Shown in pieces: positions 11,201 to 33,553 of a stretch of 64,000 nucleotides of DNA. This DNA is from Rhea pennata (Eukaryota; Chordata; Aves; Rheiformes; Rheidae). A program made the position numbers and the translations under genes. Each line of letters opens with the position of its first letter. Positions within the stretch are counted from its first letter, which is position 1. The DNA is taken from positions 118,934,602 to 118,998,601 of the forward strand of contig NC_084665.1 in assembly GCF_028389875.1 (NCBI RefSeq). The letters are read 5' to 3'. The notes under the pieces are model-generated. The model made no database searches. It was given only the letters and a program-made list of their open reading frames with translations, and was not told where the DNA came from.

Positions 11201-14200
11201 TATCACTAGATTGTGCTGCAGGCAACTGAATTCAATTACTAATTATTTAATGTCAGAGGTAGATATTCGGGCTCTAAGACAGTACTGTTCTGTCTCACAT
11301 AGTCTGATTTTCAGCAGCAATTCTGACTGCCCCAAATAGCCTCAGATAAAGAGAAGCTACAATACCATACCGAGGACTATCAGTAAACTGTAATGTGTCA
11401 AGGCAGAAGAAGCTGTCTTTTAGAATATCAGTGATTAACTATGGCAAATAAATTTAAATTCGTATTTTCACCCATGAGCTGAAGGCTGGCATAAAATGCC
11501 AGTTATGATACGTGCAAACACTATTAAATGCTGCAGAATTATAAAGCCTCGCGAGAACAACAAACAATGCAGAGGAACTCTGAACTTATATTCTCTCTTC
11601 TGAAATAAAAAGAGTAAAAACTTAACTGAATACTGACCTGCTCTCCAGTTACCTTTTATACCAGTTACAAAATAGTTACTCTATTCAGCTTTTCAAGCCT
11701 TCTGGATTTAAAGGAACAACACCAGAAAAGTATTTGGGGAAAAAAAGTTTTTATAATTGGTATCACTTTTCAAGGTGAAAATCCAAGGGGCAGTAAAGCA
11801 AGAAGCTGCTTTGAAGTGGAAGGCCGGGGCTGCTTTATCACAGAGGCCTACACCGCTTAGGAGCAGAAGCAGCAAGCTGTATAAATGCAGCTGAGTTTTG
11901 ACGGGGAGACGGACAGGATGTGAGAAAATCACCGGATTTTAGGTCCTCTGCGGACTAGCGGCCCTCACGCTCCCGTGAGAGCTGCCCGGCAGAAGGACTG
12001 CGGAGGAGAAGCGACCATGGGGAAGGTGGCGAAGCGCCGGGCCCCCGGCCGAAGCGGTCCGCAGGGAGCGCTGTCCTGAGGCGCTGCACGCCGTTGGGCC
12101 TTGAGGCCACCTGCGTCTCACTGGGGGCCAATCAGAACTCAATTCTCTTGACACTGGCTGGCCAATCCAGAAGTTGGCAGGCTCCGATTGGTCAAGCAGT
12201 GCTCCTGACCGGAGCGGGGCGGAGAGCCGGGGTCCTCGGAGGAGGTGGAGGCAGTGCCGGGGCATCTCTAACTTGGGTTCATCCTTTCCCAGGGGCAAGT
12301 GGCAATTCTAAAATACTATGAAGACCGTAAAATGGCAGGTAGGTGCCAAACTGCATTTTTTAATCAATGCAATTAAACAAAACTTTGCTTTTTTAAATGA
12401 GGTGTCTCAAGTTGTTGTTGCAAACAAAAAAGAAAGGCTACAAATGAATCCTTATTTTAAGAGCTGATACCTGCAGACAGTTTGTCAAACAGATGCCGTG
12501 AAGGTAACTCAAAAAGAGTGTGTCCATGTCTCCATGAAATTTGTATGGTAAAGTAGCCTTTAGTTCTTACCCGAGCAAGTCTTCTTATCTGCATTCAGGG
12601 TATAGCCTTCATGGCATTCACAGCTATAGGATCCGTTGTTACTCACACAGACCTGGTCACACTCATGCCTTCCAGGTGCACACATGTCTACAGCTGTGAA
12701 GGGCATGTAAGAGAAACAAGTTTCTTGTTAATAGAAAGTATTTTTGGATGGAGTGGATATTCATGTTTACAAATATTTTGCCATTTGGAATCAACCCAGA
12801 AATAGCAATAGTAATTTAAGGAACTAGAAAAATGGTAAGAGAAATTAGCTATGCAGTGTCATTTGAAAACTTTGTTTTGGCATCCAGCCCTAATGAATGA
12901 TGCTCCTTTGGTCATAACAGAAAGGACATTGATGAAATTAAACTACAAATCACCATTAACTGTCACAAACTTAGAAGATTTGTTAATGAGATACAGATGT
13001 TTGCTGTTTCAAACGAAGTATGCAAATAGTTCTCAAATCTTATTACCTTTTTTAAAAAAGAGATTTTTTTTCTACCTGAGTACATGTACTGAAGAGATAC
13101 TAGAACCTTACCTGAGCAAGTTCTCTTGTCTGGATTAAGCGCGTAGCCTTCATAACAGTCACAAACATAGGATCCACCACTACTCACACAGACCTGCTCA
13201 CAGTCATGGGTCCCAAGTGCGCACATGTTCACAGCTGCAAAGGGCATTTACAGAAAAAGCATTTCAGTCATCCCAAAGCAAAGAAACATCCATTAATATT
13301 TTATGATTACACAGCTTTTTCACATCTTGCACTGCTTGTTGGATTAGTAGCAGTAAATTGCAGTGCTGTGTCCCTGTCACAGGTGTTACTGGCAGCTTCA
13401 ACATCATTTGTGTAGCCAGAACAAAGAGGCCATCAACCACCATGAAATAACTGCCCCAAGGAAAGTCAGCGTCCGAGATGGCAGAAAGCAAAGATTAATC
13501 TGCAAAAGGAGTTCAACGGGGAAAGAGAGGGATTTTAAGTGTTTATGTTTCACTGGAAATGGGACCTCAGCACTTGGAGGATCCCTCTGGATTATTGTAT
13601 CCAATCCCCTTCCGTTACTGGCAAAGGTTAAATAATCCCATTCACAAACATATCAGTCACTATCTGCCAGCTAGCGAAATTCTGCTTTCTGGCATATAAC
13701 TCAATTTATGAATTTCTGTTGCTTTGGAAAAAAACACTCTATAATGTAAACTGAAATGTGACAAAAACCCTCCCCCCCCAAAAAAAAGTAAAATACAATA
13801 AAAAAGGATAACACATTATCTTCCCAGGGATAAAAAGAGTGTCTGTGTACCAGTGGTTCAGAAGAGGTACCAGCCTGCAAACTCGCTTGTTAGAGCTGCA
13901 GCTAGCCAGCTCTGTCAGGTTTAAATAGTTAGCTCCAGAAGAGCCTACGGAGGAAAGTTCCTGCAGCAGGGTAGCTTTACAGGCATATGAACCTCCTAAA
14001 CGAAAGAGAGAGCAGAAATATTGCCCAAATCTAGAGAAATGAGAAACTTAAATTGAAAAATTAGGTTAAATTTTAAGGGACAAATTCATTCACCAGGGAC
14101 AGTAAGGTTATCTCATTGAACTGCAAAAACTGAGAAAATGGCGATAACAAAAGCAATGTGATTGATAGCATCTGGATACATCTGTTGTTGCAACAGGGCC

Positions 14201-17200
14201 AACAAAATGACCATTATAATGCTAAGCTGTCTCTGCAATGCCGTACCTGCACTATCTTTTCCTTCTGAGATTGTCTAACTACACAACTAACATTGTGTGT
14301 ACTCGTGTAAACCTCTGACCAATGTTTCCCCAAACTGTATTTAGCTTTGGAGCCTGCTCTTTCTGTAGATCACCTCCAGGCACACCTGCTTTTCTCCACT
14401 GACCATAAAGGAAACTTAGATATTAGCCAGAATTTAGATCATTTTTAAATGACAAAATTTAGATGGGATGAAAAGGGAAGAGGGAAGACATGGAAAAATG
14501 AAGAGAGAGGCCCATTGAGTCATTACCTGAGATTTTACTTAAATGAATGGTAACAGTGTGGATATGGACTACCGGTAAAATCAGCCTCCAAAGCTTTATT
14601 GGTGAGATAAGAAATGAGACACAAGAGCACTTGAATTTTCTCATCTATTTCTGAATGCAAGGCAATATTTCCAATTTTCTGAAATGTGGAAGATTTAGAT
14701 GTACCCAGTAAGGCTGTCAGAAAATGTGTCTTCTCTCTGTATTGGCAGTAAAAAACACACTCAAATCAAGCTAGTGTCTTTTCACTGTTACACTCTAGGG
14801 AATAACAGAATTCCTCTCAATGACTTATGAACAAAATCTATGGATTATATTTTCAGGTAGAGCTGAGAAGCTGAAACTCAAACGGTCACATTTTTGTGGT
14901 AGGAAAGTCAAGCTTCCACTGACTTCGACAGCAGTTCAAGGCTAAGATTTTCCACCTCAAGGATGTTCTCCCTTTGAATGATGTTCTTAATATACCAACA
15001 ACTTGATCTTAGCCAACTATTTTGCCTCTGAACATTAGTTTACCTGTTTTCAGTCCAGCTCACAAACAAATTATTTGGCTTGGCCTACTCAAAGAAAATC
15101 CTAGCTGTCACTGGTGAATCTAGATTTCTCTCTGACCAAGCAGCAGTCTGGACTTGGAGAGGATCCAGTTTACCCACTGTCTTACAATATCCTCCAAAGT
15201 CCGTTTGTTTTGTAAGAACCTTTTGAAAATTATTCTTTTTTACCTCATTTTTGTTTATGAATCATAGGGATGGATTCTGGCTTGTAGCATGCAGGAAGCT
15301 CAGACCTGCACTGGGATTATACGTATTTCAGCTCTCTTTGATTTATCCTCTGGCTCAGAGGGAGCACAATTCTTATGTTTAGGCACAAAAACTTTAATCT
15401 TAAGAACAAGAGATTTTTCTTTGGTGCCATGAAAGGATTTGCTTTAGCTAGAATATAAGTGGAAAATGTAGTACTATTTTCATAGTACACATACCTGTCC
15501 AGCTAGGTGGGAACTTGTACCCACTTCAAGATACCAAAGAAAGAATGTGGTCACATCAGTAATACACCTATGTCAAGCCAATCCTCAAGGCATTTCCTAT
15601 GTTAATTATTGGGCAAAGTGTCCTGTATACAGATGGTCCTACATGCTTATTTCATACCCAGAAAAAGAAGTCTATTCATTCTAAACATATTACTCACTTT
15701 AAACATATTCAAAAGGTATGGTGGTAATTTTCAGTAAGGCGCTGAAAACTAAGTAACACATTCTTGCCAACCAAGCTCCAAGGCAATGGTTATTACTTTA
15801 ATTCTCTCATAATGCTCTTTACATCTTATTTCACCCATTAATTCCTGGAGACTTATTTTACAAGTCATTTTGTCAGAAATTTACTATAAAAATCTACTTT
15901 ATACAAGTTTTTTAAATGTCAAGAAATCATCATTTGTTTTTCTGTTGGTGTGGCTGTGGCATAGCTCTCTACAGGCAGCTCTAAATTTTCCAGGTACACT
16001 CTGCTTTTTTTTTGTAAATGACAGTAATATCCTACATTGGCTTAGCATCATTAGTAGATGATGCTCATCCAAACCATTGTCATGCAGCATGTTTTCAAGT
16101 CCAGCCCCCAAAGAACTAAGCTAATTCAACACAGCCCTTAAGAGCTGCAGATATAGTTCCTCACCAAAATCAAGTCACAGAGAAACATGGGAAAAGGTGA
16201 TGCTGGCACACTGAAATGGCACTGCACTGCCTGCAGAGTGAAAGTCCATCCCAAGATGCCGTGTTATTGTGTCCTGATACTTTATCCTGCATCAGATTTC
16301 TCAAGCCAATGTAGTAATTCACACACTACAGTGATTTTCCTGACTCTAGGTCTGCAAGCAACGCTCCAGCACCACACTCCTACCCTTCTTCTTTCCTAGC
16401 TAGACAGGAAAATAAATGAGCAGTGTGCTCTCCTCAAAAGTCAATATGTGTACATAGGTGAACCCCAGTGGACTGCAGTGCCTTCTCCTGCACCATGTAG
16501 TATCTGAGTGCACAAGGAGATCCACTGAAATCAGTTCTGTTACTCCTATGGTAAGATTACTGTTCAAAAGGAAAGGTCATTACTTGGCCTCCACTGAATA
16601 AAAGGTTTGATTTGGTTGCCTTTGCCATCTTTGGTGGCAAAGGAAATATTTAAATGTGAGGCATAACACTTCTCAAAAAGAAAAACTTCTTTCTTATGGA
16701 GTGGACCCACAGCAGGAGCCCAAAGAGCATTACACTGCCCTCTTGGAATTACCATCTTACCACAGAAAGTCTCTCTGAATTTGGATGTCAGCTTTTCAAT
16801 CACACCATAGGTCTCCACATAAAAGACATGTTCATCCAGTGGCTCACTGGCCATCATCCTCAGGGACTGCATGTCTGCCCGGTCCACCCCAACGGCATAG
16901 ATCTCAATGCCAGCTGCCTGGGCGCTTGCTGCCACATCTTGAACCTGGTCTTGTGGCCGTCCATCTGTCACGATAATGACCACCTTGGGGATATTGAAGT
17001 TTGCTGGCCGGGTACCCATTTCCTCAGTGAAGACTTCATCCATGGCAGTTTGGATGGCAAGGCCAGTCATCGTGCCAGCAGACAAAGGTTCGATGTGAGA
17101 TATAGCCTCCTTCATAGAGGTTTTATCAAAGTAGGTCCGGAGGGGAAACTCTACCTTGACAGTGCTGGCATAATTCATGACTGCCACACGGGTTGCTCTT

Positions 17201-19243
17201 TCACCAATATCCAGAGTATCAATCATTTTTGATAAGAAGATTTTCACTTTCTCAAACTCTTCAGGTCGGACACTACGAGAACTGTCTACGATGAACACAA
17301 GGTCTAGAGGCCGGTTCTTGCAAGTAGCATCTGTAAAGAAGGAAGGAAAGCACTTTGATCATCTCCTACGCAGAACCAGGACTCTCACCAGAGCTGAGAG
17401 CTGTAAGATGTGAGACTACTCCTACCATGAGGAACAGTCTTGATTTACTATCAGTACTTACTATGAGTACTCTTGATTTACTAAGAAGAGGCTTAAAATT
17501 ACAGTGAACTACACATTAAAAGATCTAAAATATTAATTCAGACAATAGTTGTAAGCATTAAAAAATAGATCCACATTTGAGCCCACAAAATGTCTAAGTA
17601 TCCATGAAACAAAGGGTTGTAGTTCACATATAACAGCCTACATAATAGTGTAGCAAGGATATATAAATGTGCTTATTTTTTATTCATTTCAGAGAGATAA
17701 AGCCTGAATTTCATTTTTTCTAAGCCACATAAATCAAGCGAGAACATGCTATTAATAGTAACAACATAGCAGACTGATGATTAGGAATCACTTCTTGTTT
17801 GAAATTCACAATCCAAAGAACACAACAAGAAGATGCAAAAGCCAAAATGACCAAAATGCAGATGATACTGTGATCAATGCCTCTTTAGAAGTTGTTACTG
17901 TTTTAAAGTAAGGTTTTTCTATGGCAGAGAAAAAATGGAACACAATGTTTATGAAGTAATTTTATATGTAAAAATGAACATTTACATACATATTCCCAAT
18001 TTCTAAAACTCCTCACTGACAGAAATCTAGACTGATGAAAAGGAAACCAAAAAAAGCTGTAGCTCAGAGGGCAGAACAAGCATCACTTCTTCCAGGAAGA
18101 TTAAGGAGAAACAAAACAGCAATATTAACCAAGCTAACCTATATGCTCCATCCTGATATCCTGATCTGCCTTTGCTGCAACCATGAATTTAGTTTATGCG
18201 ATCACTCTATACTTTGTACTACTGATTTAAAAAACAACGGACAAACCAAAACCACTATTTCTGCAAAAGAGACATTCTTGCTCAACAGTGCATTACATAG
18301 CAAAAAGTGTTTAGTTTGGACATACTGCCTAAACTTGCGATCCTTGCAGACCTCTCCCAACTCCTATAGAATTGACTTCTACTATTCCAATTTGTTAAAA
18401 AAAAAAAAAAGAGAGAGAGAGATTTGATTTTCTTCACAAGTCTCTTAGAGGTTCACCTTGTGTAGAGGTAAAAGCAACATTTGTTTTCAGTCTATTAAAG
18501 AACTTATTTTGCAAGTAAAAAAGGGAGAAAAGAAGCGAAGTACCTGCTACTGCATGGTTCCTGCAATCAGGAACCATGCAGCAACATTTTTGTTTATTTG
18601 TTTGCATTGAGACAGGCAAATCAGCTACATCAATTTAGGATCCCATCCCAGGTATATTATATATAATTCTGCATGCATGCTATAACATAGGTTTTGCATA
18701 AGGATTTAGAAGGATGGTTTTGTGCCCCTTGGAAAGATGACAACGTAAGAAGAAATGTTTGTGCATGCAAGCATAGCTTAAGACACGAAAGAAAAAGACA
18801 GACAGTGTCTCTCCTAGAAAGCAAGACGGCGTTCAAGATGCATAGGCAGAATCCTAGATTAGGAGTTACAGCTGGGAAAATCAGACCAAGCTGCAGAACA
18901 TCCTCGTCCTCCGGGGAATCTGAAAGAGAAACGCTTGGAAAGCTAGACACGAGGGGAGAGCAGCTACGCAGAAGGGAAGGGATCGGTACGACCGGCTTTG
19001 CAAGAAGCAGCAGCGGGCGCGGCTGCGCACGGGCCCGCAGCCCCCCGCGCCCGCCCGCCGCGCCGAGCGCAGAGACGCGAGGGGAGGCAGAGGCAGCGGC
19101 AGGCGGCGGCGCCCGGGCCCCGCTGCGGTACCTGCGGCGGCGGGCGGCCGCGCCGGGGAGCCCCGCGCCGCGGGCGGCGGCAGCAGCAGCAGCGGCAGCA
19201 GCAGCGCCAGGCAGCAGCCGAGGGTGCCGAGCGCCCGCCGCAT
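2145..19243 (-). CDS. MATN3: MATN3, matrilin-3, complete nine-exon gene (join of exons listed below)
   Basis: Matrilin-3 is a secreted cartilage extracellular-matrix adaptor that oligomerises through a C-terminal coiled coil and links collagen fibrils, COMP and proteoglycans. The assembled reading frame is 1461 nt (486 aa): signal peptide (about residues 1-28), a vWA domain (about 43-225) with MIDAS motif DSSRS at 53-57 and the later TDGRPQD, five EGF-like modules (228-268, 269-309, 310-350, 351-391, 392-432), a linker with the paired C-K-C cysteines that form interchain disulfides in matrilins, and a coiled coil (about 448-482). All introns are phase 1, as is typical of shuffled extracellular modules. 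The single vWA domain separates MATN3 from MATN1, MATN2 and MATN4, which have two. LAPTM4A lies immediately upstream on the same strand, as in other vertebrates. The oddity is five EGF exons where four are expected. The identification is secure; the boundaries rest on splice consensus and phase. Confidence 0.95.
2201..4079 (-). other. MATN3: U12-type AT-AC intron of MATN3
   Basis: In the sense of the gene the intron starts ATATCCTTT, an exact U12 donor consensus. It ends CCCTTAAC AACAGATCAC, where CCCTTAAC (plus coordinates 2211-2218) is one base from the U12 branch consensus TCCTTAAC. The branch A lies about 11 nt before the terminal AC. No GT-AG alternative keeps the coiled-coil frame. From memory, an AT-AC intron at this coiled-coil position is a shared feature of matrilin genes. 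Confidence 0.9.
3055..3290 (-). mobile_element. Ancient CR1/L3-like LINE remnant
   Basis: The sequence reading AAAATCTACCACAACCCTTG, then GTCACAGTGCTCAACTAC and GTTAAGAATTGTGCCTTC resembles the conserved 3' part of old L3/CR1-type LINEs. A 64-codon minus-strand frame here is a relic of that element, not a gene. The family call is from pattern memory. Confidence 0.5.
4080..4187 (-). CDS. MATN3: MATN3 exon 8: disulfide linker and first half of coiled coil
   Basis: The exon is 108 nt with acceptor TCTCTCTTAG| and a U12-type donor |ATATCCTT. It encodes the linker [13 protein letters not shown], with the two cysteines used for interchain disulfide bonds in matrilins, and then heptads [17 protein letters not shown]. 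It has no start codon and was found by looking for the coiled coil that must follow the last EGF exon. It aligns with the recalled human MATN3 tail (STEDACGCEATLAFQDKV). Confidence 0.92.
6170..6246 (+). mobile_element. CR1 3'-end remnant
   Basis: A short tail ending GAGGTTCCTTCCAACC...TATGATTCTATG is the characteristic CR1 3' end on the plus strand. It lies in the MATN3 intron between exons 7 and 8. Confidence 0.8.
6787..6909 (-). CDS. MATN3: MATN3 exon 7: EGF-like module 5 (extra module)
   Basis: The exon is 123 nt (phase 1-1) with acceptor TTTCACAG| and donor TCAA|GTAATA. It begins [15 protein letters not shown] and ends NPDKKTCS with all six cysteines, so it is not visibly degenerate. It is the fifth EGF exon. 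MATN3 of mammals, and as I recall chicken, has four. Its inclusion keeps the reading frame, as would skipping it. Confidence 0.9.
7667..7789 (-). CDS. MATN3: MATN3 exon 6: EGF-like module 4
   Basis: The exon is 123 nt (phase 1-1) with acceptor TTTCTTAG| and donor TCAA|GTAAGA. It begins [15 protein letters not shown] and ends NPDKKTCS with six cysteines. The middle differs from its sisters ([14 protein letters not shown]), so this module has diverged a little more in the loop before cysteine 4. Confidence 0.92.
8660..10062 (-). mobile_element. CR1 LINE, 5'-truncated, with open reverse-transcriptase frame
   Basis: This is a CR1 non-LTR retrotransposon inserted in the MATN3 intron between EGF exons 5 and 6, in the same orientation as the gene. 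The 3' end lies at about 8660-8720, with the typical ATAGAATCA...GGAAGGGACC tail region. A single uninterrupted frame (8761-10071) encodes the reverse-transcriptase C-terminal two-thirds: [34 protein letters not shown] and the catalytic [10 protein letters not shown] (Thr to Pro after FADD). The frame ends at a stop, and the 5' part of the element, including the endonuclease, is missing. The open frame suggests a fairly young copy. Confidence 0.93.
10947..11069 (-). CDS. MATN3: MATN3 exon 5: EGF-like module 3
   Basis: The exon is 123 nt (phase 1-1) with acceptor CATCACAG| and donor TCAG|GTAAGA. The module begins [15 protein letters not shown] and ends NADRKTCS, with six cysteines. It is short and has no long frame of its own, so exon homology and splice sites define it. 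Confidence 0.92.
11940..12340. promoter_or_regulatory. CpG-rich segment with three CCAAT boxes inside a MATN3 intron
   Basis: This isolated GC/CpG-rich block lies in the intron between EGF exons 4 and 5, flanked by AT-rich DNA. CCAAT pentamers occur at 12128-12132 and 12162-12166, with an inverted one (ATTGG) at 12187-12191. A GC box (GGGGCGGAG) lies just beyond. Downstream on the plus strand there is an ATG at 12318 or 12332 with a good donor (GGCAG|GTAGGT) at 12338/12339. On the minus side an ATG near 12019 has a donor-like GTGAGG about 50 nt on. It looks like a promoter, possibly bidirectional, for a transcript I cannot name. Confidence 0.5.
12571..12693 (-). CDS. MATN3: MATN3 exon 4: EGF-like module 2
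   Basis: The exon is 123 nt (phase 1-1) with acceptor TTCACAG| and donor TCGG|GTAAGA. The module reads [15 protein letters not shown] at the start and ends NADKKTCS, with all six cysteines present. The intron sequence just 5' of it resembles that next to EGF module 4 (see findings). Confidence 0.93.
13112..13234 (-). CDS. MATN3: MATN3 exon 3: EGF-like module 1
   Basis: The exon is 123 nt (phase 1-1) with acceptor TTTGCAG| and donor TCAG|GTAAGG. It encodes an EGF module opening [15 protein letters not shown] with six cysteines, ending NPDKRTCS. There is no calcium-binding D-x-D/N-E signature at the start, as expected for matrilin EGF modules. Confidence 0.93.
13235..16760 (-). other. MATN3: MATN3 intron 2, nothing else recognised
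   Basis: Intron between the vWA exon and EGF module 1. I see AT-rich unique sequence, short homopolymers (for example near 13773-13790) and no exon or clear element. Confidence 0.7.
16761..17330 (-). CDS. MATN3: MATN3 exon 2: von Willebrand factor A domain
   Basis: The exon is 570 nt with acceptor TTTACAG| and donor TTCTGTG|GTAAGA. It carries the whole vWA domain: the opening strand [18 protein letters not shown] containing MIDAS D-x-S-x-S, the [11 protein letters not shown] segment with the MIDAS threonine, and [15 protein letters not shown] with the MIDAS aspartate. It ends in the paired-cysteine position FRETFC. Past the donor the frame stays open for about 65 codons into the intron, but that sequence does not look like matrilin and the donor is strong, so it is excluded. 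Confidence 0.95.
17331..19131 (-). other. MATN3: MATN3 intron 1 with a perfect 14-bp hairpin at 18550-18581
   Basis: Intron between the signal-peptide and vWA exons. It contains a perfect inverted repeat (CTGCATGGTTCCTG, 4-nt loop CAAT) and an A-run followed by (GA)n at 18398-18422. No exon was seen. Confidence 0.7.
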
Positions 19244-19460
19244 GGTGCCGCCCGCCGCGCGCTGCCCGTGCCGCGCCGCCGCCGCCGCCGCCGCCTTTAA
19301 AGCTGGCGGCGCGCGGGGAGGAGGCGGCGCCAGGGCCCGCGGGCCCCTGCGCGGGGCGGCGCGGGCGGCCGCGCTCGGGCCACTGCCGCGGGCGCAGCCG
19401 CGGGGACTCGCTGGCTCCCAGTCAAGCGCCCGGCTCAGGCCCCGGGGCAGAACTGACAGG
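18970..19460 (-). promoter_or_regulatory. MATN3: MATN3 CpG-island promoter with TATA-like box
   Basis: This is a strongly GC- and CpG-rich block around MATN3 exon 1. On the minus strand a TATA-like CTTTAAAG at 19295-19302 lies about 55 nt upstream of the ATG, in a background of GCC/GCG repeats. That places a start site near 19265. Long plus-strand frames across this block are low-complexity Arg/Ala/Pro shadows. The exact start site is inferred. Confidence 0.65.
19132..19243 (-). CDS. MATN3: MATN3 exon 1: signal peptide
   Basis: The exon is 112 nt, from an ATG at 19243 to a donor AG|GTACCG, ending in phase 1. It encodes 37 residues starting [20 protein letters not shown], a classic basic-then-leucine-rich secretion signal followed by a Pro/Ala-rich stretch. 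The first exon recalled for human MATN3 is longer, with an extra Arg/Gly/Pro-rich spacer before the vWA domain. The start is chosen because it is the first ATG downstream of the TATA-like box and directly precedes the hydrophobic core. Confidence 0.88.
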
Positions 19461-20644
19461 AGCTCACGGCACGATGGAGCTCACTCAGTCTTTCCGCTGC
19501 GTCCAAGTCCAGCCGAAGTTATTTTACTGGTCTGGTTCCTGGCACTGTAAATCCTACCAGTTCCCAGAGGAAGCTCCAGTAAGATTGAACTGGAAACATG
19601 GCTGGGAACACAAATCCGCTATGAAGCTCAGCACAGTTCAGTGCAACCTTTCTGCATACGCCTCGGCTGGACCAGCCGGGTGCACACTGCACTGCTGCAG
19701 CATCTCTTCTCCCTTCCCCTTTGGTGGGAGCAGGAAGCACGAATTGAGAGCAGAAGCAAAACACCCACCTAGAGACAGATGCCCACCAGGCTCTATTTCG
19801 TCGTTCACTGCAAGTACAGTCCTGACTGCACGTTAAAAGAGGCAATAATTGTTACATTTGCAAAGCCTAGAACTGAAGCACGAACATGTTCACATGGAGG
19901 AACTCCACAGGAGGGCCCACAGGGTGAACGGTTTTCAGCTCCCAAAAGGGGCTGCAGCTGTTTGAGCAACAGTGCAGACACAAAAGCCCCAAGCAGTGCT
20001 TGTGACTGCAGTATTTGGCACACCCATCTGCTCACCCCCTCATATTTTGGGAGCTCTTAACAGCCACCCACCTGTTGTTTGAGATGCCCTGCTCAAATCC
20101 CACCTATTTCAATTAAACTTGCTAATGAATTACCAGATTTCTGGCTTAATTTTAACACCTGATTAGAAGTTGCCTACTCTTCACAAAAATTACCAGAACA
20201 TTAAAGTATCTATTACAGAGGAGGAAGAATGTAAAGACAACTCCACCCCTCCAAAAAAGGGGGGCATTACTGAAATTATGACATATATGAACTGTAGACA
20301 CATTTTCCAGCATAATCTTGTAGTCCTTCTGGGTTTCTCCCAACTTCTGAGATTGTCAGACATCAAAACTGCCCACGGGGCTGGAAGCTCTGTTTTTCCA
20401 GGGCATGCATAACTGGCAACCAGAATTCAACCAAACGCTTGAACTGCAGCAAAGGCCGCAGTAAAGCTTATACATTAAAATTATCCATGCTCCACACCCA
20501 TGCGAGGGCTTTTGTTGGAAGTCACAGATCAGCCATTAAAAGCCATGTAAAAAAGCTACAGTTCATTAAACTGGATGCTCATGGAACATCACTGAAAAAG
20601 AAAGGCAAATCAGCCAAGACTACTGGTAAACATTTTGTAAAAGA

Positions 20645-21339
20645 TTTATTTAAGTATCATTTATCACAAAGAGGAAAATACATATAAGATTAAAGGCATG
20701 CAACCATCTTCCACATTTCTACATTTTTCTTGCATTTGCAGCACATTGTAATACAACTCTGGGCCAAACTCGCTTCTTCCTGTAAAATACTATGTTTCAA
20801 GACATATGATAACAAAAAAAGTCCACAATAAGGTAAGATAACATATGAGAAAAGTGCAGAGTTAAAAAAAAAAAAAAACAATCATGTATATACCACATTC
20901 AAACCCCCTCCCCCTCCAAGGAGTGGATAAAGGCAAACTCATTTTGCTGCACGATCAGATTGTCTTTATGAACTACTTTACAAAAAAATTAATATAAATT
21001 AAGGGCACGATCCTGCAGACACTTATGTTCGTAGCTAACTTTTGCCATGGACCGGCTTGACTGATATTATTAAAAGCCAAAAGTTAGTCACATGCATAAG
21101 TTCTTGCATCGTAAGGCCCTAAGGCAGTAAAATGTTTTAAGAGCGTTAAGGAGAACAAAAACTAAAGCAAACAGAAAATCATTCCCAGATGTTTTGCTTA
21201 ATAAGTTTATATCAAACATTTAAACAGAACAGTTTGCTCCTAAAGCCCTGAATATTTCTATTACTTAAGCAGTTTTGCAAGATTAAAAGACAAAACTCCC
21301 AAGAAGCTGGTACAGATGTTAATTAACATAAAGGTTTCT
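20645..21339 (-). other. LAPTM4A: LAPTM4A 3' UTR ending at AATAAA (20645-20650)
   Basis: About 690 nt of non-coding sequence follows the stop and reaches an AATAAA on the minus strand at 20645-20650. Cleavage would fall around 20615-20635. The 3' UTR length is plausible for this gene. Confidence 0.6.

Positions 21340-33553
<12,214 letters not shown>

Noticed and set aside
16696..17232. 178-codon plus-strand frame
   Set aside because: It is the antisense shadow of the MATN3 vWA exon.
18694..19836. 380-codon plus-strand frame over the MATN3 promoter
   Set aside because: It is a GC-rich Arg/Ala/Pro shadow of the CpG island and signal-peptide exon, with low complexity and no domain.
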